DNA of 64,000 bases from assembly GCA_025618425.1 (NCBI GenBank), contig CM046844.1, forward strand, positions 12,887,580 to 12,951,579, in the 5' to 3' direction. Both the position numbers and the translations under genes were made by a program. The stretch is from Heliocidaris tuberculata (lineage: Eukaryota > Echinodermata > Echinoidea > Camarodonta > Echinometridae). The notes beneath the pieces were generated by a model. That model ran no database searches. It was given only the letters and a program-made list of their open reading frames with translations, and had not been told where the DNA came from. Positions 11,928 through 23,320 of this stretch are shown one piece after another. Each line of letters starts with the position of its first letter. The first letter of the stretch is position 1.

Positions 11928-11978
11928 GGGGTAGTCAAAAAATCAAAGATGATTTGTCGAGGACCAGAGGACTACCCC
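11928..11978 (-). ncRNA. LINE 3'-terminal hairpin, copy 1
   Basis: On the element's sense (minus) strand, GGGGTAGTC pairs with GACTACCCC across a loop that contains CTCGACAAATC and a T run. It sits about 150-170 nt from the 3' tail. Non-LTR reverse transcriptases commonly recognise such 3' structures. Confidence 0.6.
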
Positions 11979-12599
11979 TGTTACAATCAAAATATACAAT
12001 TCAGAAATTAATATAAGGTCCAATGATGAGGTGGTACCAAAAATGAAAAAGAAGGGGGAGGAAAAGATTTGCATGTAATAATTAATATACGCAAAGACAA
12101 CAGAGTATAGAGAGATTAACATTTATATTGAGAATAAAGAGTGTAATGTAAACATGGTAGATAAAAATTACTATCAGTTCACTGTTTTAGTGTTCGGTAT
12201 GTAAGCCTGCTCATAAAGGCAGGAAGGGCAAAAAAAATCACAAATTTTCTTTAAAAATCCTTGTTTGTATTGTTACCGGCAGGAGCATTGGCAAAAACCC
12301 TACCGTCACTTGTCCAGCAGGCTTGGACCATGTCACTTTTCTGTGCTGCTAAGAGAATGCTATAGCGTTTGACAGAAATATCCTCGTGGATTCTGTAGTT
12401 TGTTTCCTTCTATTCCTTCAGATTATTCTTGTTGCGAAAAATTTCTCTTCTTCTTCCGATGGGAGATGAGTTTGACTGTCACCACTAGGTTTACCGACAC
12501 GGTGAGAGTTATGTCTGAAGGCGTGAGGTCAACCTTGAGATGATCGCGTACGATTTTGATAGCGATGTCGTCAGTCGATTCATTGGGAGATAGCACCGA

Positions 12600-12975
12600 A
12601 GTTGCGAAAGTTATTCCGCCTCGAGAACTGTTGCAGGTCCTCCAATTTATTCTTCAGACGATTGGTTTTCAGCTGGTTGTTGGACAGTTCACTCTGAAGA
12701 GTAGCACATGCCTCTTTGTGGTGTTTAACTTCAGCTTCTTCAGCTTGAAGATCGAATATTTCTTCTTCACATCTCTCCAATCTTTCAGACAGTAGCTCTT
12801 TGGTGTTGGGGATTATTTTATCAATATGTTTGCTAACTACACCATGTAGGACCGAGATGAATTTTTCATTCTGCAGTAACTCGGTTATTTGATCAGTACA
12901 AGTAGTGATGAAATTAGCAGATTGGGTTTGAGCTTGTGCCTTGTCGGCATTACCGGAACTCCTTGTAGAAGGCAT
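12600..12975 (-). pseudogene. LINE ORF1p N-terminal part (coiled coil), frameshifted
   Basis: About 125 open residues from MPSTRSSGNADKAQ to the RRNNFRNFG motif, then a stop at about 12571. Residues 50-120 are rich in E, K, L and Q with heptad-like spacing. ORF1 proteins of this type trimerise and coat LINE RNA. The frame upstream of 12975 is hydrophobic 5' leader and is not part of ORF1. Confidence 0.75.
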
Positions 12976-13568
12976 GTTACTAGAAGTTAGAAGTTGATTG
13001 ATGAGTATTGCACAAAAAATTACAGACTGCAGTGAGACAAAGCTCATATCCAAATTAAAAGGGTAGCGACACAGTTCGATGAAAAGAATAGGAGATAGTG
13101 GTGGCAATGCTGTGGCAAACAGAAGTCAAATCCAAAACAGAGTACATGTATACTTGAAAACCAACATGAAGATGATTATATGGGACCAGTCAGCTCCATC
13201 CACTACAGTTCTTTCCAGCATGAACAAAAACAAATCCACTAATATCCATGCAATCCTGGTAAAATCGTCCATAAAATATCATTCTTTAGCAATATTGCAA
13301 ACCTTAATCAGCAGCAAAGTGAGATTTGTTCCATGAATTCCACGAAAACACCACAAAAGTGAAGATTATACAGCAATTGAAAACAACATGTCACATTTAT
13401 AGATAGTAACAACAGTATGTCTCATGTTTAACCATAGAATTTAGCTTTTTTATAGCATTAGTTTTATATCACACCTTTTCATCAAAATCTTTTGGTGATA
13501 ATCTTGTTGAATTTCATCAATCTTCGTAGACTAATGCATTGCTTTTATTTTTTCTATGCACATAACAG
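12976..13568. other. LINE 5' leader and sequence before NBL1-like exon 1
   Basis: 12976-13107 is probably the 5' leader of the LINE ORF1. The remainder is AT-rich and ends in the pyrimidine tract before the splice acceptor at 13568. Confidence 0.4.
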
Positions 13569-13930
13569 ATGCCACATCTTTGGTAAACAGAACATTGTCA
13601 AAGATGATTGTTGCAGTTCTATGGATAAACTCTCTCCTGGCATGTGCCCTGGTGACGTCATGTATTCCACATGACGACATTTCATCCCGCCTGTTTCGTC
13701 ATAGGACCTCAATACACGAAGGCAATGGCCTCCCTCCAGAAACACAAAAGAGACACGACCAAGACCACGTGACACTATCGTCGCTACCTGATTCGCCGGC
13801 GCCATATTATGGCGCTCATCGTATCGACAGGACTGTCCTCTTTCCGCACGACACGACCTGGTGTGTGGCGCGCCCAATCAACCAAGTTATTGAAGGCCCC
13901 GGGTGTACATCAAGAACCATCCCGAATAAG
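13569..13930 (+). CDS. NBL1: NBL1-like exon 1: 5'UTR end, signal peptide, pro-region, first knot cysteines
   Basis: Coding part is 13604-13930 (109 codons). The exon probably begins at 13569, because a pyrimidine-rich tract from about 13540 ends in CAG at 13566-13568. The 5' part would then be untranslated and spliced to an upstream exon not found here. An in-frame ATG at 13556 lies inside that tract and would delay the hydrophobic segment, so I prefer 13604. The exon ends AAG|GTTAAT at 13930. It encodes the signal peptide, the spacer and knot cysteines 1 and 2. Confidence 0.8.
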
Positions 13931-15174
13931 GTTAATTATTTTGGGGAAATCATTTTGGAAAAATAAGGTTAATTATTTTTTTGAAAATAATCCTTCCTCA
14001 AGGAAAATATTATATAAAGAGGGTTACTTCAACTACTTTGTTAAGCGGTTAATGTAGGATAGATATTTGAAAATGTTACATCTTGGCCTTTAAGTTTGTG
14101 GAATATAGACCCCGGCGAATAAGATCTCAATCTCATATATGTATGTCTACTGTGCACTTATTGTCCATTTCTGGAATTCTCCTCCCACTGGTGATGCAAT
14201 TTTTTGTGCACAATTGGTCATCACCATGTTATTTAATTCTTATTCATTGTCAGATGTGCGCTGGGCAGTGTTACAGCTTCACCGTTCCTAAGGTTTTTCC
14301 ACATGATATCCGATCACATTTCAAGTCATGTGACTGTTGCCAACCTTCTCGTGTAACCTGGGCGACAGTAAGTATTGGATTGAACAATATATATTAGGCA
14401 TCAAGCTAGGTCAACATCATTAATTTTATGAAAAATACTTTTGGCCTAACGCCGATGAAGTAAAATAGGTAAATTAGACAAATCTATTTTGATTTGCTTA
14501 AATTTTATAATCCTGCCATAGCAAATAAAATAGTTGACTTCAAGGAGTACAAAATATAAGATGTGTTAAAAGGCAAATCAATCTAAACTGTATCGTCTAT
14601 TACATTCATATTAAATCAATGTTTCATAAGGTGATTACTACGGCAATGTAGCCTAAATTACATTCCGAAATGCATATGATATGCCTAATGAAATGATGTA
14701 GGAAAGGGTAATATGTTGAGGTTCATAAGGATAATCTTTACTGTCCAAGTTATTAACAATGGGAATTTTTGACATTTACATTTTCGTAATTACATACAGT
14801 CCTACATTGTATTCATACAAAAGAAACAAATTTAATCATATATGTTTAGTTGAAAAACATAGACATGTCATGCATCGGAAATACATGTATTATAAATAGA
14901 GGAGTGTAAACAAGGCGTTGTTGATACACCCTGTATATGCCATAACGTACCGAAAATTCGATTTTACATTCCCATGTAGATTCAACTCTCTTGCAGCGCT
15001 GCAGACGGAAACTCCATTCTTCACAAGCATGTCGAAATGGTTGAGGAATGTGAATGCAAACCGTGCTCGTTTTACACGACGTCCTCATCGCTGAGTACAA
15101 CGCCAACGATTACCGATGACACAGAGTATTTGGACGACCAGTCGTCGTTTGTAGAGATCTCCAGTACTGTTTGA
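13604..15174 (+). CDS. NBL1: NBL1/DAN-like secreted cystine-knot BMP antagonist, three coding exons
   Basis: Joined exons 13604-13930, 14254-14367 and 14980-15174 give 211 residues. Introns are GT-AG and phase 0. Residues 1-20 are a hydrophobic signal peptide. Residues 21-85 are a hydrophilic pro-like stretch with a KR pair at 49-50. The knot spans 86-176 with Cys at 87, 101, 111, 115, 135, 138, 152, 171, 173 and 176, plus an extra Cys137. Family marks are W86-C87, GQC (113-115), VPKVFP (120-125), W145 and the closing CECKPC. Loop lengths between cysteines (13, 9, 3, 19, 2, 13, 18, 1, 2) match NBL1/DAN; bursicon alpha, the main alternative, has a longer last loop. An acidic Ser/Thr-rich tail (177-211) recalls the acidic tail of NBL1. 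DAN proteins bind BMP/GDF ligands outside the cell; that role here is inferred. The N-terminal region before the knot is longer than in vertebrate NBL1. No N-glycosylation sequon is seen. The start at 13604 has A at -3 and begins the signal peptide directly. Confidence 0.87.
14254..14367 (+). CDS. NBL1: NBL1-like exon 2: central cystine-knot finger
   Basis: A 38-codon exon. The acceptor is a T-rich tract ending TTGTCAG at 14253; the donor is ACA|GTAAGT at 14367/14368, close to consensus. It encodes C-A-G-Q-C, the VPKVFP turn, S-C-D-C-C-Q-P and V-T-W-A-T. The exon length is a multiple of three, and the reading frame joins exon 1 and exon 3 without a phase change. Confidence 0.88.
14980..15174 (+). 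CDS. NBL1: NBL1-like exon 3: last knot cysteines and acidic tail
   Basis: The acceptor is ...CCCATGTAG at 14979. A competing CAG at 14994-14996 would drop the conserved I-Q-L-S-C strand, so 14979 is preferred. It encodes IQLSC, an 18-residue loop, C-E-C-K-P-C, then a 35-residue Ser/Thr/Asp/Glu-rich tail, and stops at TGA 15172-15174. Confidence 0.87.
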   Translation: MQLSCSAADGNSILHKHVEMVEECECKPCSFYTTSSSLSTTPTITDDTEYLDDQSSFVEISSTV

Positions 15175-15685
15175 TGTACGCTGACCTTGAAAGTTTAGGA
15201 AGTATCTATGAAGATGTTTTCTTCCTTATAAGTCACATTCAATCATTTCCTATACTACGAAAGTTTCAAGACCGTGTCAGTTTGTTTGTTCTTATAAAGA
15301 AGATAACTATCCTGTCATCTGCAAATTATGAAAAAAGCAGGTCGTAAAAGCAAATGCATCATTTAAGATATTGTCACCATTTCAATTTCTTTTTATATTT
15401 TTCTGTTTCACATGATGTAAGACCTTGTTACAGCATTAGAAAGCCAGACATCAAAAAGGGTTTTTGTGGCCTGGAAGTTATCGGCATTGCGTATTAAACC
15501 ATGGATCTGAACGGAGATATCTTTTGAACCTTGATTTTTCTTTTCAAATTAAATGAAGCGATGGGAGATTGCGATCAAAGATACGTATATTCGTTTCATT
15601 ACTTTTTTTTAGAATGACCGTGCTAATTATCCATATCTCACCTACAGTGTAATACAGTCTTAATAAAAGTTTGATATAATTTACA
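15175..15685 (+). other. Probable 3'UTR of the NBL1-like gene
   Basis: AT-rich DNA following the stop codon with no coding signal. The extent is set by the first AATAAA downstream (15662-15667); the true cleavage site cannot be seen. Confidence 0.4.
15662..15667 (+). promoter_or_regulatory. Candidate polyadenylation signal AATAAA
   Basis: First canonical AATAAA after the NBL1-like stop codon, 488 bp downstream. Such hexamers are common in AT-rich DNA, so this is suggestive only. Confidence 0.35.
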
Positions 15686-15857
15686 AAAATGTTGAGTAAA
15701 AATGCAATATGCAAGTTTGGTGTGTAAAATTTAATGGATAAACTGTATCCCAAAACTGGAAACATTTACCAAACAAACATGCATTTTCCTTTTTACCCAA
15801 TACTGAGGAAAGAAAAATCCCCTGGCCTATTTTGGAGTGTATAAATGTGAGTCAATT

Positions 15858-15859
<2 letters not shown>

Positions 15860-15895
<36 letters not shown>
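15860..15895. repeat. (TG)n microsatellite
   Basis: About 18 uninterrupted TG units. Confidence 0.95.
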
Positions 15896-15899
<4 letters not shown>

Positions 15900-17343
15900 A
15901 ATATATGAAATTATATCTCGTAGTTCTTAACTGAAAGAGAACATAGTGTAAATGATGAAGACATGATGCATAAATGGTTAATTAATGACCTTTTTGTTGT
16001 TGTCGGTCTCATGTACTGCTGGATACAGAAAACATTAAAAAACTTTTGGACAACCGGACCTTCGGACTTTATAAGTAGGTCTACACCCTGGGCCAATATA
16101 TTCAAAGAGGACCAGCCATCCAGAAATAATGATTATTTGTATAAGATCAACCCAAACAAAATTTACAGAGCATTCAATGAGTTAACGGTTAGTTTGAAAA
16201 ACAAAAGAAATCATTACAGAAAGGTCCCGCGTTCGAAACCAAATTTAGACTTGGCCATTCTGTCGTCGTAAACCTATGTTTTAAAACCACAAATATGCAT
16301 ACTTTCTGTATGCTCCTGTAATTTAACAAGAAAGTGTCATTTTTTTTTATTGAAATGTATTTTTATTTACAAAGTTAGATTCATTTGTAAAGTAATTATC
16401 TGATTAATTGACAGACGATGCCATCGAAAATGTTAACTCCAAAGTCAAAAGATAATAGTGTTATTGGGGAGAGATCGGGGAAATTTGTAATTTATGCTTG
16501 TTAGTAAGTCAGCAATTCCGATTTTTAATTCGTCCATTTTGAAGCCATGGTTTCCTATTGTTTTGCAACGATCAATAAACATGACATCTAATATTGCAGA
16601 AACCGTGGAAGGACTATTACATACCCCTTTTCTAGTAAAGCTCGGAGTTATCCCTTTCCCCATCAACGACTGACGCTCATACCAATAAATGTACATTCGA
16701 AACACTGTTTACAACACTAGTATGGTGGAAAGCTTAATTAGAAAAACATTGCCCTGTTGACACACTTCATTTTCATCTACAATATACTTTTTTAACGGAC
16801 CCCTGTCTGTGAGAGGGATGCTCCTTGTCCTGTTTTACTTCACAATGGCATCGTGAAAAAGATCAGTATCACACACATAATATTGTAACCATGAATAAGT
16901 TTGAAACACAAGAGCAGGGAGCGGGGGGAGGGGGACTACAAAATTAATCAAAATTATTTAATGTCGAGATTACTAAACATTGTGAAAATCTAGTAACATT
17001 ATCTCCTGGAAAAAAATAAATGATGAATATTGTACAATCCTTCTTTGAAAGAATATAAATGTGATCTATCTTGTCTTTATTCGTGAAGGAAAAGACTGAT
17101 TTTGTTGATTAAAGGACACGTAAATTATATCAGATTCATAATAGTATTGTGCAATATGCACAACCTCGAGCGAAATGCCTATATATTGCAAAATGTTGAA
17201 CTTTTGAAGAGTTGCTACTTATTACGGTACACAACAGACATATTCGTGGTACACCAGCACATTCCAATCACTTATCTCGGGAGGAGAGACCAAAGGGTCA
17301 CAGTGATTCAGTTCGCTTTTCCCTTCCACTCACAGGTGATGCC

Positions 17344-17480
17344 AAATACTTAATAATAATAGTATTAGTAATAATATTAATAAGAAGAAGAAGGAGAAGA
17401 AGATGAAGAATGATAATTATAATACAAATGATAATGATAATAATAATAGTAATAATTATGATAATAATAATATTAATAAT
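17344..17480. repeat. Mixed AAT/AAG/GATAAT microsatellite
   Basis: Interrupted trinucleotide units moving from AAT to AAG to GATAAT. Confidence 0.85.
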
Positions 17481-18676
17481 AATTCAGCAATTAGAGGTTC
17501 CGATATATTTATTTATCTTTCTTTTTACGTCACAGTCACATGACAAATTCGGAAATGCGGGATTTCGATATACACTGTACATGTATTTATTCATATCAAT
17601 TTCCAAACTTGATATTAGTTATCGATTTTTTAAGTATAAGTAATCTGCTTCTCTGATCTGTGTGTTTTGACAAAAAGCAACTTGAACATCAAGATAAGGT
17701 TACTAATACTAGCACGTCTTTTTAGACTTATAGTAATACTATATAAATTTAATTTATGATTTATTTTTATAAAGAGGAAAAAATTGAAATTGGTAATTTC
17801 GGTCTCTTGTAGATAGCCATAGGGTTTTTCGGAGTTTTTGCGCTTATAAATTTTTCATCTCTGTTTTTTTTTTTAAACCCCGGGCTATATATTAGGATTA
17901 GGGTATGACATTATATTTGACTAAGATATTGACTCTTAAGTTTTTCAGGGTGTCGTACGTATTGCACATTTCGCTATTATTTGTCATTCGAAGTTCATTT
18001 TGTAATAATATTATGAAATACCATAAATAATGTTAATAAGAAGCCGGCTGTTCGTGCTCACTCTCGGCAGGCTAATCCCAAAAGATTGTATATTTTGCCT
18101 TTTTGTTACAGGTGTTATGGATGATATGGGTGTAATGTTAGACTTATGTTGTGAATGTTGGAAGGATGAAACCAACCTTTCCCAACTGCTTTGAGACATT
18201 TTCATTCACAGTGTAATCACATGACCAGAACTCATCTTTATCTTTGATAGACAAATTAATTGGGCTAAAAATAAAACAGCTAATGAGAAATAGTGAAGAG
18301 GGAAACAAATCATATTGACATATAGGTAGGACATAGATAAAGAGAGACTGCGTGAAAGAATGTGTGTGTGTGTGTGTGTGCGTGGGTGTGTGTGGGCGTG
18401 TGTTAATGTGTGTGTGTGAGAGAGACACACAAACACACAGACAGACAGACACAGTAGGTGTTGCGGGTGTGCATGTAAGAAAGAGAGAGAAAACATGATA
18501 GAAATACTCCAATCATTTCGATATTACCATTTTTAAGACTTACAGTATTCTGAATTATCGAACCTTACGCTCAATCTTCTTTCACATCGGGCTGATTGAA
18601 AAATCACGATTATTTTTAAATTTTATTTATTTACTTTTATTTTTTTATTTTTTTATTTTTATGTTTATTTTTTTTT

Positions 18677-18724
18677 TCTTCTTCTTCTTCTTCTTCTTCT
18701 TCTTCTTCTTCTTCTTCTTCTTCT
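18677..18724. repeat. (CTT)n microsatellite
   Basis: Uninterrupted CTT units followed by a T run and a G run. Confidence 0.9.
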
Positions 18725-20708
18725 CCTTTTTTTTTTCGGGGGGGGGGGAGTTTTTTCCGTCCTAATTTATATTGATAACAATCTCTAAATCATAAAATGA
18801 TAAATTTGTACAGTCAAAAATTCAAATGCATCATAAATATGATAAAAACAAAGAGGCTTAAGCTTAGCACTTGTGATATGTCAAACAATGACAAACACTT
18901 CAGGAAAAATACGTCAACCAATAGCCACGATAGCTGTTTCATTCATTTTGTTTTGCCATCATTTTGTAAGTCCATAAAATAGTGTTATTACAATTTCGAG
19001 ATCCTCCATGCTTCACAATTGAATCACCGGTTACATAAATGACTTATTGTGTTGTCAGAGGAATACTGATTTTAGTTGTTCATGTTTCTTCACACGGCAC
19101 TTTATTGATTGGTTTTCCAATCAGCATGGTCAGTCAGGAAGGCTTTAAACCCATAACACGTTACATTCTGAACAAGTTTTCGGAAACACTCATAATTTAG
19201 GTTATGTACAAAATAGACTTCATCATGTTTGGTCAGAAAAAGAAGAAATGGGGAGTAGGTCTACACATGAATGATAGTACTTGATTCGATGACAATTGAA
19301 GAAAAGTTATCCTTTAAACGTGACTTGAAGAAGAACAACAACCAAAATTAAGAGATATTTGGCCGGTATCGAGAAAACCTATATCAAATGCCTTTTCTAA
19401 CCGTTTGTTTGCAGTCGTACTTATTCAAAACAAGCAAATACTAGCAAGTAAAAAGTTCTGAATTCAAGAAAAAGCTTCTACTTGCATATGCCAAGCAAAT
19501 GATTCTGAAGACAAGCATTTGGTTATTTTGTCAACATGGTCAAGCTCCTCCAAGGGTAGCTTACGCTTTTATTTATTGAAAAAGATTAGCAATTCTCTTT
19601 GCATCTTTCATTGCTTTCATAATTTCGTTGTTGAAAATAGGTATCCGACACTCTTTTGCATGTTACCCAAAGCGAGTATAACCCATGTAATAGCACTTTT
19701 AAAATGTTATTATCAAGATCACTCTCCGCACAATATTTCGAGAGTGTCTCAGAATATAAGAGAGAAAATCTATGGATAAGCTACCTTACATTTGGATGAG
19801 CACGGTATTTTTTCTGGAAATAAGCGCTTTACGGCATTTGCAAGCTTTAGAAAGACAAATACGATTCAAATTTTGAATTGTCAGGTAATTTCAAATATCT
19901 TTGCTTCTTATTGAATGTATTCTTATTCGTATATTTTATTGTTTTATTCATATTTTATTAGTACAGGCTAAAGTAATTTCGATTGTTTTTTCTTTAACAC
20001 TGCAGGTGACTCTTGTCGATTAGAACCTTGTGATCCTCAGTTAAGAAGGTTAAAAGCGCACTCAGATGGAGCTCGTTAGAAGAATCAAGCTCTTCTCCAA
20101 AACTTTTAGGAACAGATATTTCTTAATGTTAACCGTCACGATCTAGATTACACTCAGAGTGAAAGTGATTTCAAAGTGTTCCGTCCAAATGTTTATGCCA
20201 TTCTATTCTTGTGTGTGTCTTTTGTAAACGTTTTCTAAACATTACAATAATGGCCAAGAAAAAGGGACATGCTGGTTTTGCCTGACATAGAAATAACTTT
20301 GTTAATGTATGAAATGGTAGCATTGTGTGACATTTATGTTTCAGTGCCCTTGTCGATGCTTGTGCACCTGCAAGGTGCTCTGAGGCATCTGAGCATGCTT
20401 CGGCGCACATCTCGCTTTCCCAACTAATTATTGTTTGAACCATATTGGCATGATCTCAAGTATTTGCTCAGGCATCAGCTCTCATATCAGGTAAATGGGT
20501 GGGTCATAGCTATTGCTTGAGCATTTGCTTGAGCGCAAGCTTTAACTAGGTAGTATTTGCTTCCAAGCCAATGCAAGTTTTTGTTGTTACAATGTTTATA
20601 CATGATAAAAGCCCACTTCTGAATGCTTATGTTGGAACAAGTATTTTTTTTTCTCACGGGAGTACAGTTTATGTATGAGTATATTACCCATAATGTATCA
20701 TGGACACA

Positions 20709-20735
20709 AAAAAAAAAAAAAAAAAAAAAAAAATC
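20709..20735. repeat. Poly-A tract
   Basis: About 27 A, on the 3' side of the minus-strand LINE but in T-tail sense for it, so it is probably not its tail. Confidence 0.8.
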
Positions 20736-20859
20736 AAATCAAATTAGAAAAGGGGGTTACCGGTATTTTGATTCACAATCAGTATAAATCAGAGTTCTCC
20801 ATGTGCCCCAATATAGATTCTCAAAAGTTTTGATACAGTCTTCTTCTTTCGTATGGTGT

Positions 20860-21760
20860 TTTGGAGCTAAGTGACAAATCCAAATTTGTGATCCAGGTAA
20901 GGGCATCATCTGACACAAGGTGGAGTTCCTTGATGCCTTCTGTGAACCCTTGTCAGTATGCTGTCATCGATGATGTGTGATAGCGCCTAGTCTGGGTGAC
21001 CAGTTATATGCTGCACTCTCTTGGTATTTCCACTTGTGGAAGTTGTGCCCAGTCCTGGCATATCCCTTGCGGATTCTGTTAAGACAGGTCCACTGACGTC
21101 GGCTTACGTTGGAACCGGGTTATTTGGCAATTGGCTCTACAACAAGGCCTTTGTTGATGTAGTCCACACTTTCGCATTGCCTCCGCCAAGCTTCTTTCAT
21201 GTTGAAGTCCATGTCCACTCGTTGCTGAGCAGATGTCCAAAAGGGCTTGCGTGACTTCAGTCGAAGTCTTGGCAGATTACCTAGGTCCCAGTGGATTGGA
21301 AGGTCCGGGTTGGCTTCAATGCGATCGAATTCCCGCAAGGTCCTGGTCTTCAGGCGAACTTCTGGAGGTGGTGTAAGAGGGGTGGATTTTAGGGTTAAAC
21401 TAATTATCCGCCTTGATGACTTGAGGATGGTGTCGATGTATTTGGCATGGCAGCTCTCAGCCCACACAGGCGAACAATATTCGGCAGTAGAATACACAAG
21501 GGCAAGGCATGATGTCCGGAGAGTATACTTGCACTTGAGTCCCAGCTAATCCCCGCCATTTTTCGGATGATGTTCAATCTCGATTTGATCTTATCAGCAG
21601 CCTTTTTTCAATCTAGGGTCACCCCAAGATATTTGGGATACTTCTCACTCCTTACTGGTTTGCCACAAAAGGTCACCTGAAGTTCACTGTTGGCTAAACG
21701 GGTGCTAAGAGGAAAGGCAGTGACTGTAGTCTTGGATGGGTGTTTTAGCGCAGAATGAAC
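20860..21760 (-). pseudogene. Non-LTR retrotransposon pol C-terminal half, frameshifted
   Basis: Minus-strand segments in successive frames read NPSKT-like HPSKTTVTAFPL and KYPKYLGVTLD (post-catalytic RT motifs, about 21610-21750). Then come KIKSRLNIIRKMAGISW and YSTAEYCSPVW (about 21490). After a stop at about 21117 follow SRRQWTCLNRIRKGYARTG and HNFHKWKY (about 21010-21110), ending with FTEGIKELHLV and DDALTWI near 20900-20950. This is the usual order of the RT thumb and C-terminal region in Jockey/CR1-superfamily LINEs; clade is uncertain. The catalytic FADD block and the endonuclease are absent. At least three frame breaks make it non-functional. Confidence 0.85.
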
Positions 21761-21900
21761 AAGGAATAAAAATCCGAAATCAATGGACTGCCAACAGCAG
21801 GAAGCCATTCTCGGAGAAATATTACTGACCCCCCCCCCCCCCCCCCTCTCTCTCTCTCTCTGTCTTCCACCAGGTACACATTGATCCAAAAGAATGTTTA

Positions 21901-22240
21901 AAGGGCAAGTCCACCCTGGTATTTAGTTGATTTGAATAAAAGCAGAAAAATGAGAGAAACAGAGTAGTGAAAGTTTGAGCAAAATCCGACAAGAAATAAG
22001 AAAGTTATCAATTTTTGAAGTTGTAATCAATCAAACACAAACTGGCAACTTGATGACGTATCTTGCGAGCTTCTCTCCCATTTCGTCTGTAAAGAAAATT
22101 TCATAAATTTTCATTTTCTTAGCCGTTGATGAAGCAATACATTTCTTGCATACATGTTTTGTTTGAGTAAAAACACATGTGCAGTGATTATATCTAGGTT
22201 GCATGTATGATTAAAAAAATATTAAGAAAAAGTGGAAGTT

Positions 22241-22271
<31 letters not shown>

Positions 22272-22451
22272 GACAGGTCAAATGGGAGAGGACCTTGTAA
22301 GATACGTCACGGAGTTGCCAATTTGTGTTTGATTCATAACTTTTTTTATGTCTTATCGGAATTTGATCAAACTTTCATTAATCTGTTTCTGTTTTTTTGT
22401 TTTTTTGAATTCTTCTTTTAAAACCAACTTGATACCAGGGTGGACCTCCCC
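21901..22451. mobile_element. TA-flanked MITE with long inverted repeats
   Basis: Ends AAGGGCAAGTCCACCCTGGTA and, on the other strand, GGGGAGGTCCACCCTGGTA, each bordered by TA (21899-21900, 22452-22453). Inner halves are also inverted: GAAAGTTTGAGCAAAATCCG with CGGAATTTGATCAAACTTTC, and ACGTATCTTGCGAG with TTGTAAGATACGTCA. No open frame. The TA duplication fits a Tc1/mariner-type mover. Confidence 0.8.
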
Positions 22452-23310
22452 TATTGAAAGGTATTGTTTAGTTTTGATAAGCCCTTAAAAACTTTTCGTC
22501 AGATTCATTGGATTTTTGTTGAGAGATAGCAAGATACTAGCAATACAAAGATGCTGTAAAGATTTCACGCCCTAAAGTGGCATATTAAACAATTGAGAGG
22601 CAAAAAATAATTTGTGCCGGGTCAGGGATATAAACTCCCAACAACTTCAGCGTGCAATATACACCATACACGCGTTCAAAGCCTACACGCGGTGACACAC
22701 ATGCTATCTCTGTGCGAAGACTTGAGACTGTTTTGCGGGGAGCCGTCGGGGTGGAAATGTCCTAGCGTAGGGCAGTATACTGAGTGATCTAGCCTTCCTT
22801 ACCAAAAAAAAGAATGCAGCCTGAAGCATTTAAAATGATGCCATACAAGTCAAATAAATGTCGCAGCATGATCAGTTATCATGCTATAATGATCTTGCGT
22901 GCATGTCTTCCGCAATTAAATATCATTGTTGTTTGCTGTTGTTTTTTATGAATTTACTTGTTATATGTAACCTTTCGCATATTACGTGTCTTCATAGATT
23001 AGCAATCGTTCTGATTTTGAACGTGTTTTCGTGACATCAAATACTGATTAATGTCGTTGCTATGCGGTAAATATGGTGTTTATCATCAAACTAGGTCCAA
23101 AACACCTTTAGGATTCTATAAATAATGCATCGACAATGGCAATTGTCACGCTACTTAGGTGAGCCAGATGTAAAAAAAAAACATTCGTGTGTTCTTCCAA
23201 TATTTAATGCAATACTCGATATAAAGCGGCAAATCACAAGTTTTACAGCGAGCTGCAAAAAAAAAAAAAAAAAAAAAATCGGTATGAATAATTGCAGTCA
23301 GCGTATATTC
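22452..23310. other. Intergenic DNA, no gene seen
   Basis: A slightly GC-richer patch at 22620-22790 has a degenerate tRNA B-box-like GGGAGTTTATATCCC on the minus strand, too weak to call. There is an A run at 23256-23277. Confidence 0.4.
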
Positions 23311-23320
23311 CAAATAGCCA

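Larger units (their letters stand above)
11755..12975 (-). mobile_element. Internally deleted non-LTR retrotransposon: ORF1 joined to 3'UTR
   Basis: On the minus strand the ORF1 ATG is at 12975. It encodes a charged coiled-coil region, then LEDLQQFSRRNN, the LINE ORF1p signature. After shifts of frame come DDIAIKIVRDHL, SHRVGKPSGDS and, near 12400-12260, ISVKRYSILLAAQ and WTSDGRVFANAP (the ORF1p C-terminal domain). Below about 12230 there is no endonuclease or reverse transcriptase. The sequence passes to a 3'UTR with a terminal hairpin (11928-11978), then GGAAATAAAA and a TTGAA-repeat tail at about 11755-11785. The element is dead and cannot move without help. Confidence 0.85.
15896..20708. 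other. AT-rich intergenic DNA with microsatellites, no confident gene
   Basis: Contains AAT/AAG arrays (17350-17480), TG/CA (18361-18440), CTT (18677-18724) and a G run (18738-18748). An 86-codon open frame on the minus strand (16445-16705) and a 102-codon frame at 15963-16271 have ordinary amino-acid composition but no recognisable motif or splice context. Degenerate GCTTGAGCATTTGC phrases occur at 20455-20560. Confidence 0.4.

Noticed and set aside
13809..14057. 82-codon frame overlapping NBL1-like exon 1
   Set aside because: A shadow frame without the cysteine pattern, running into intron sequence.
14083..14253. Treating the 104-codon frame at 14083 as a separate gene
   Set aside because: Only its last part after the acceptor at 14253 is conserved; the upstream part is intron 1 of the NBL1-like gene.
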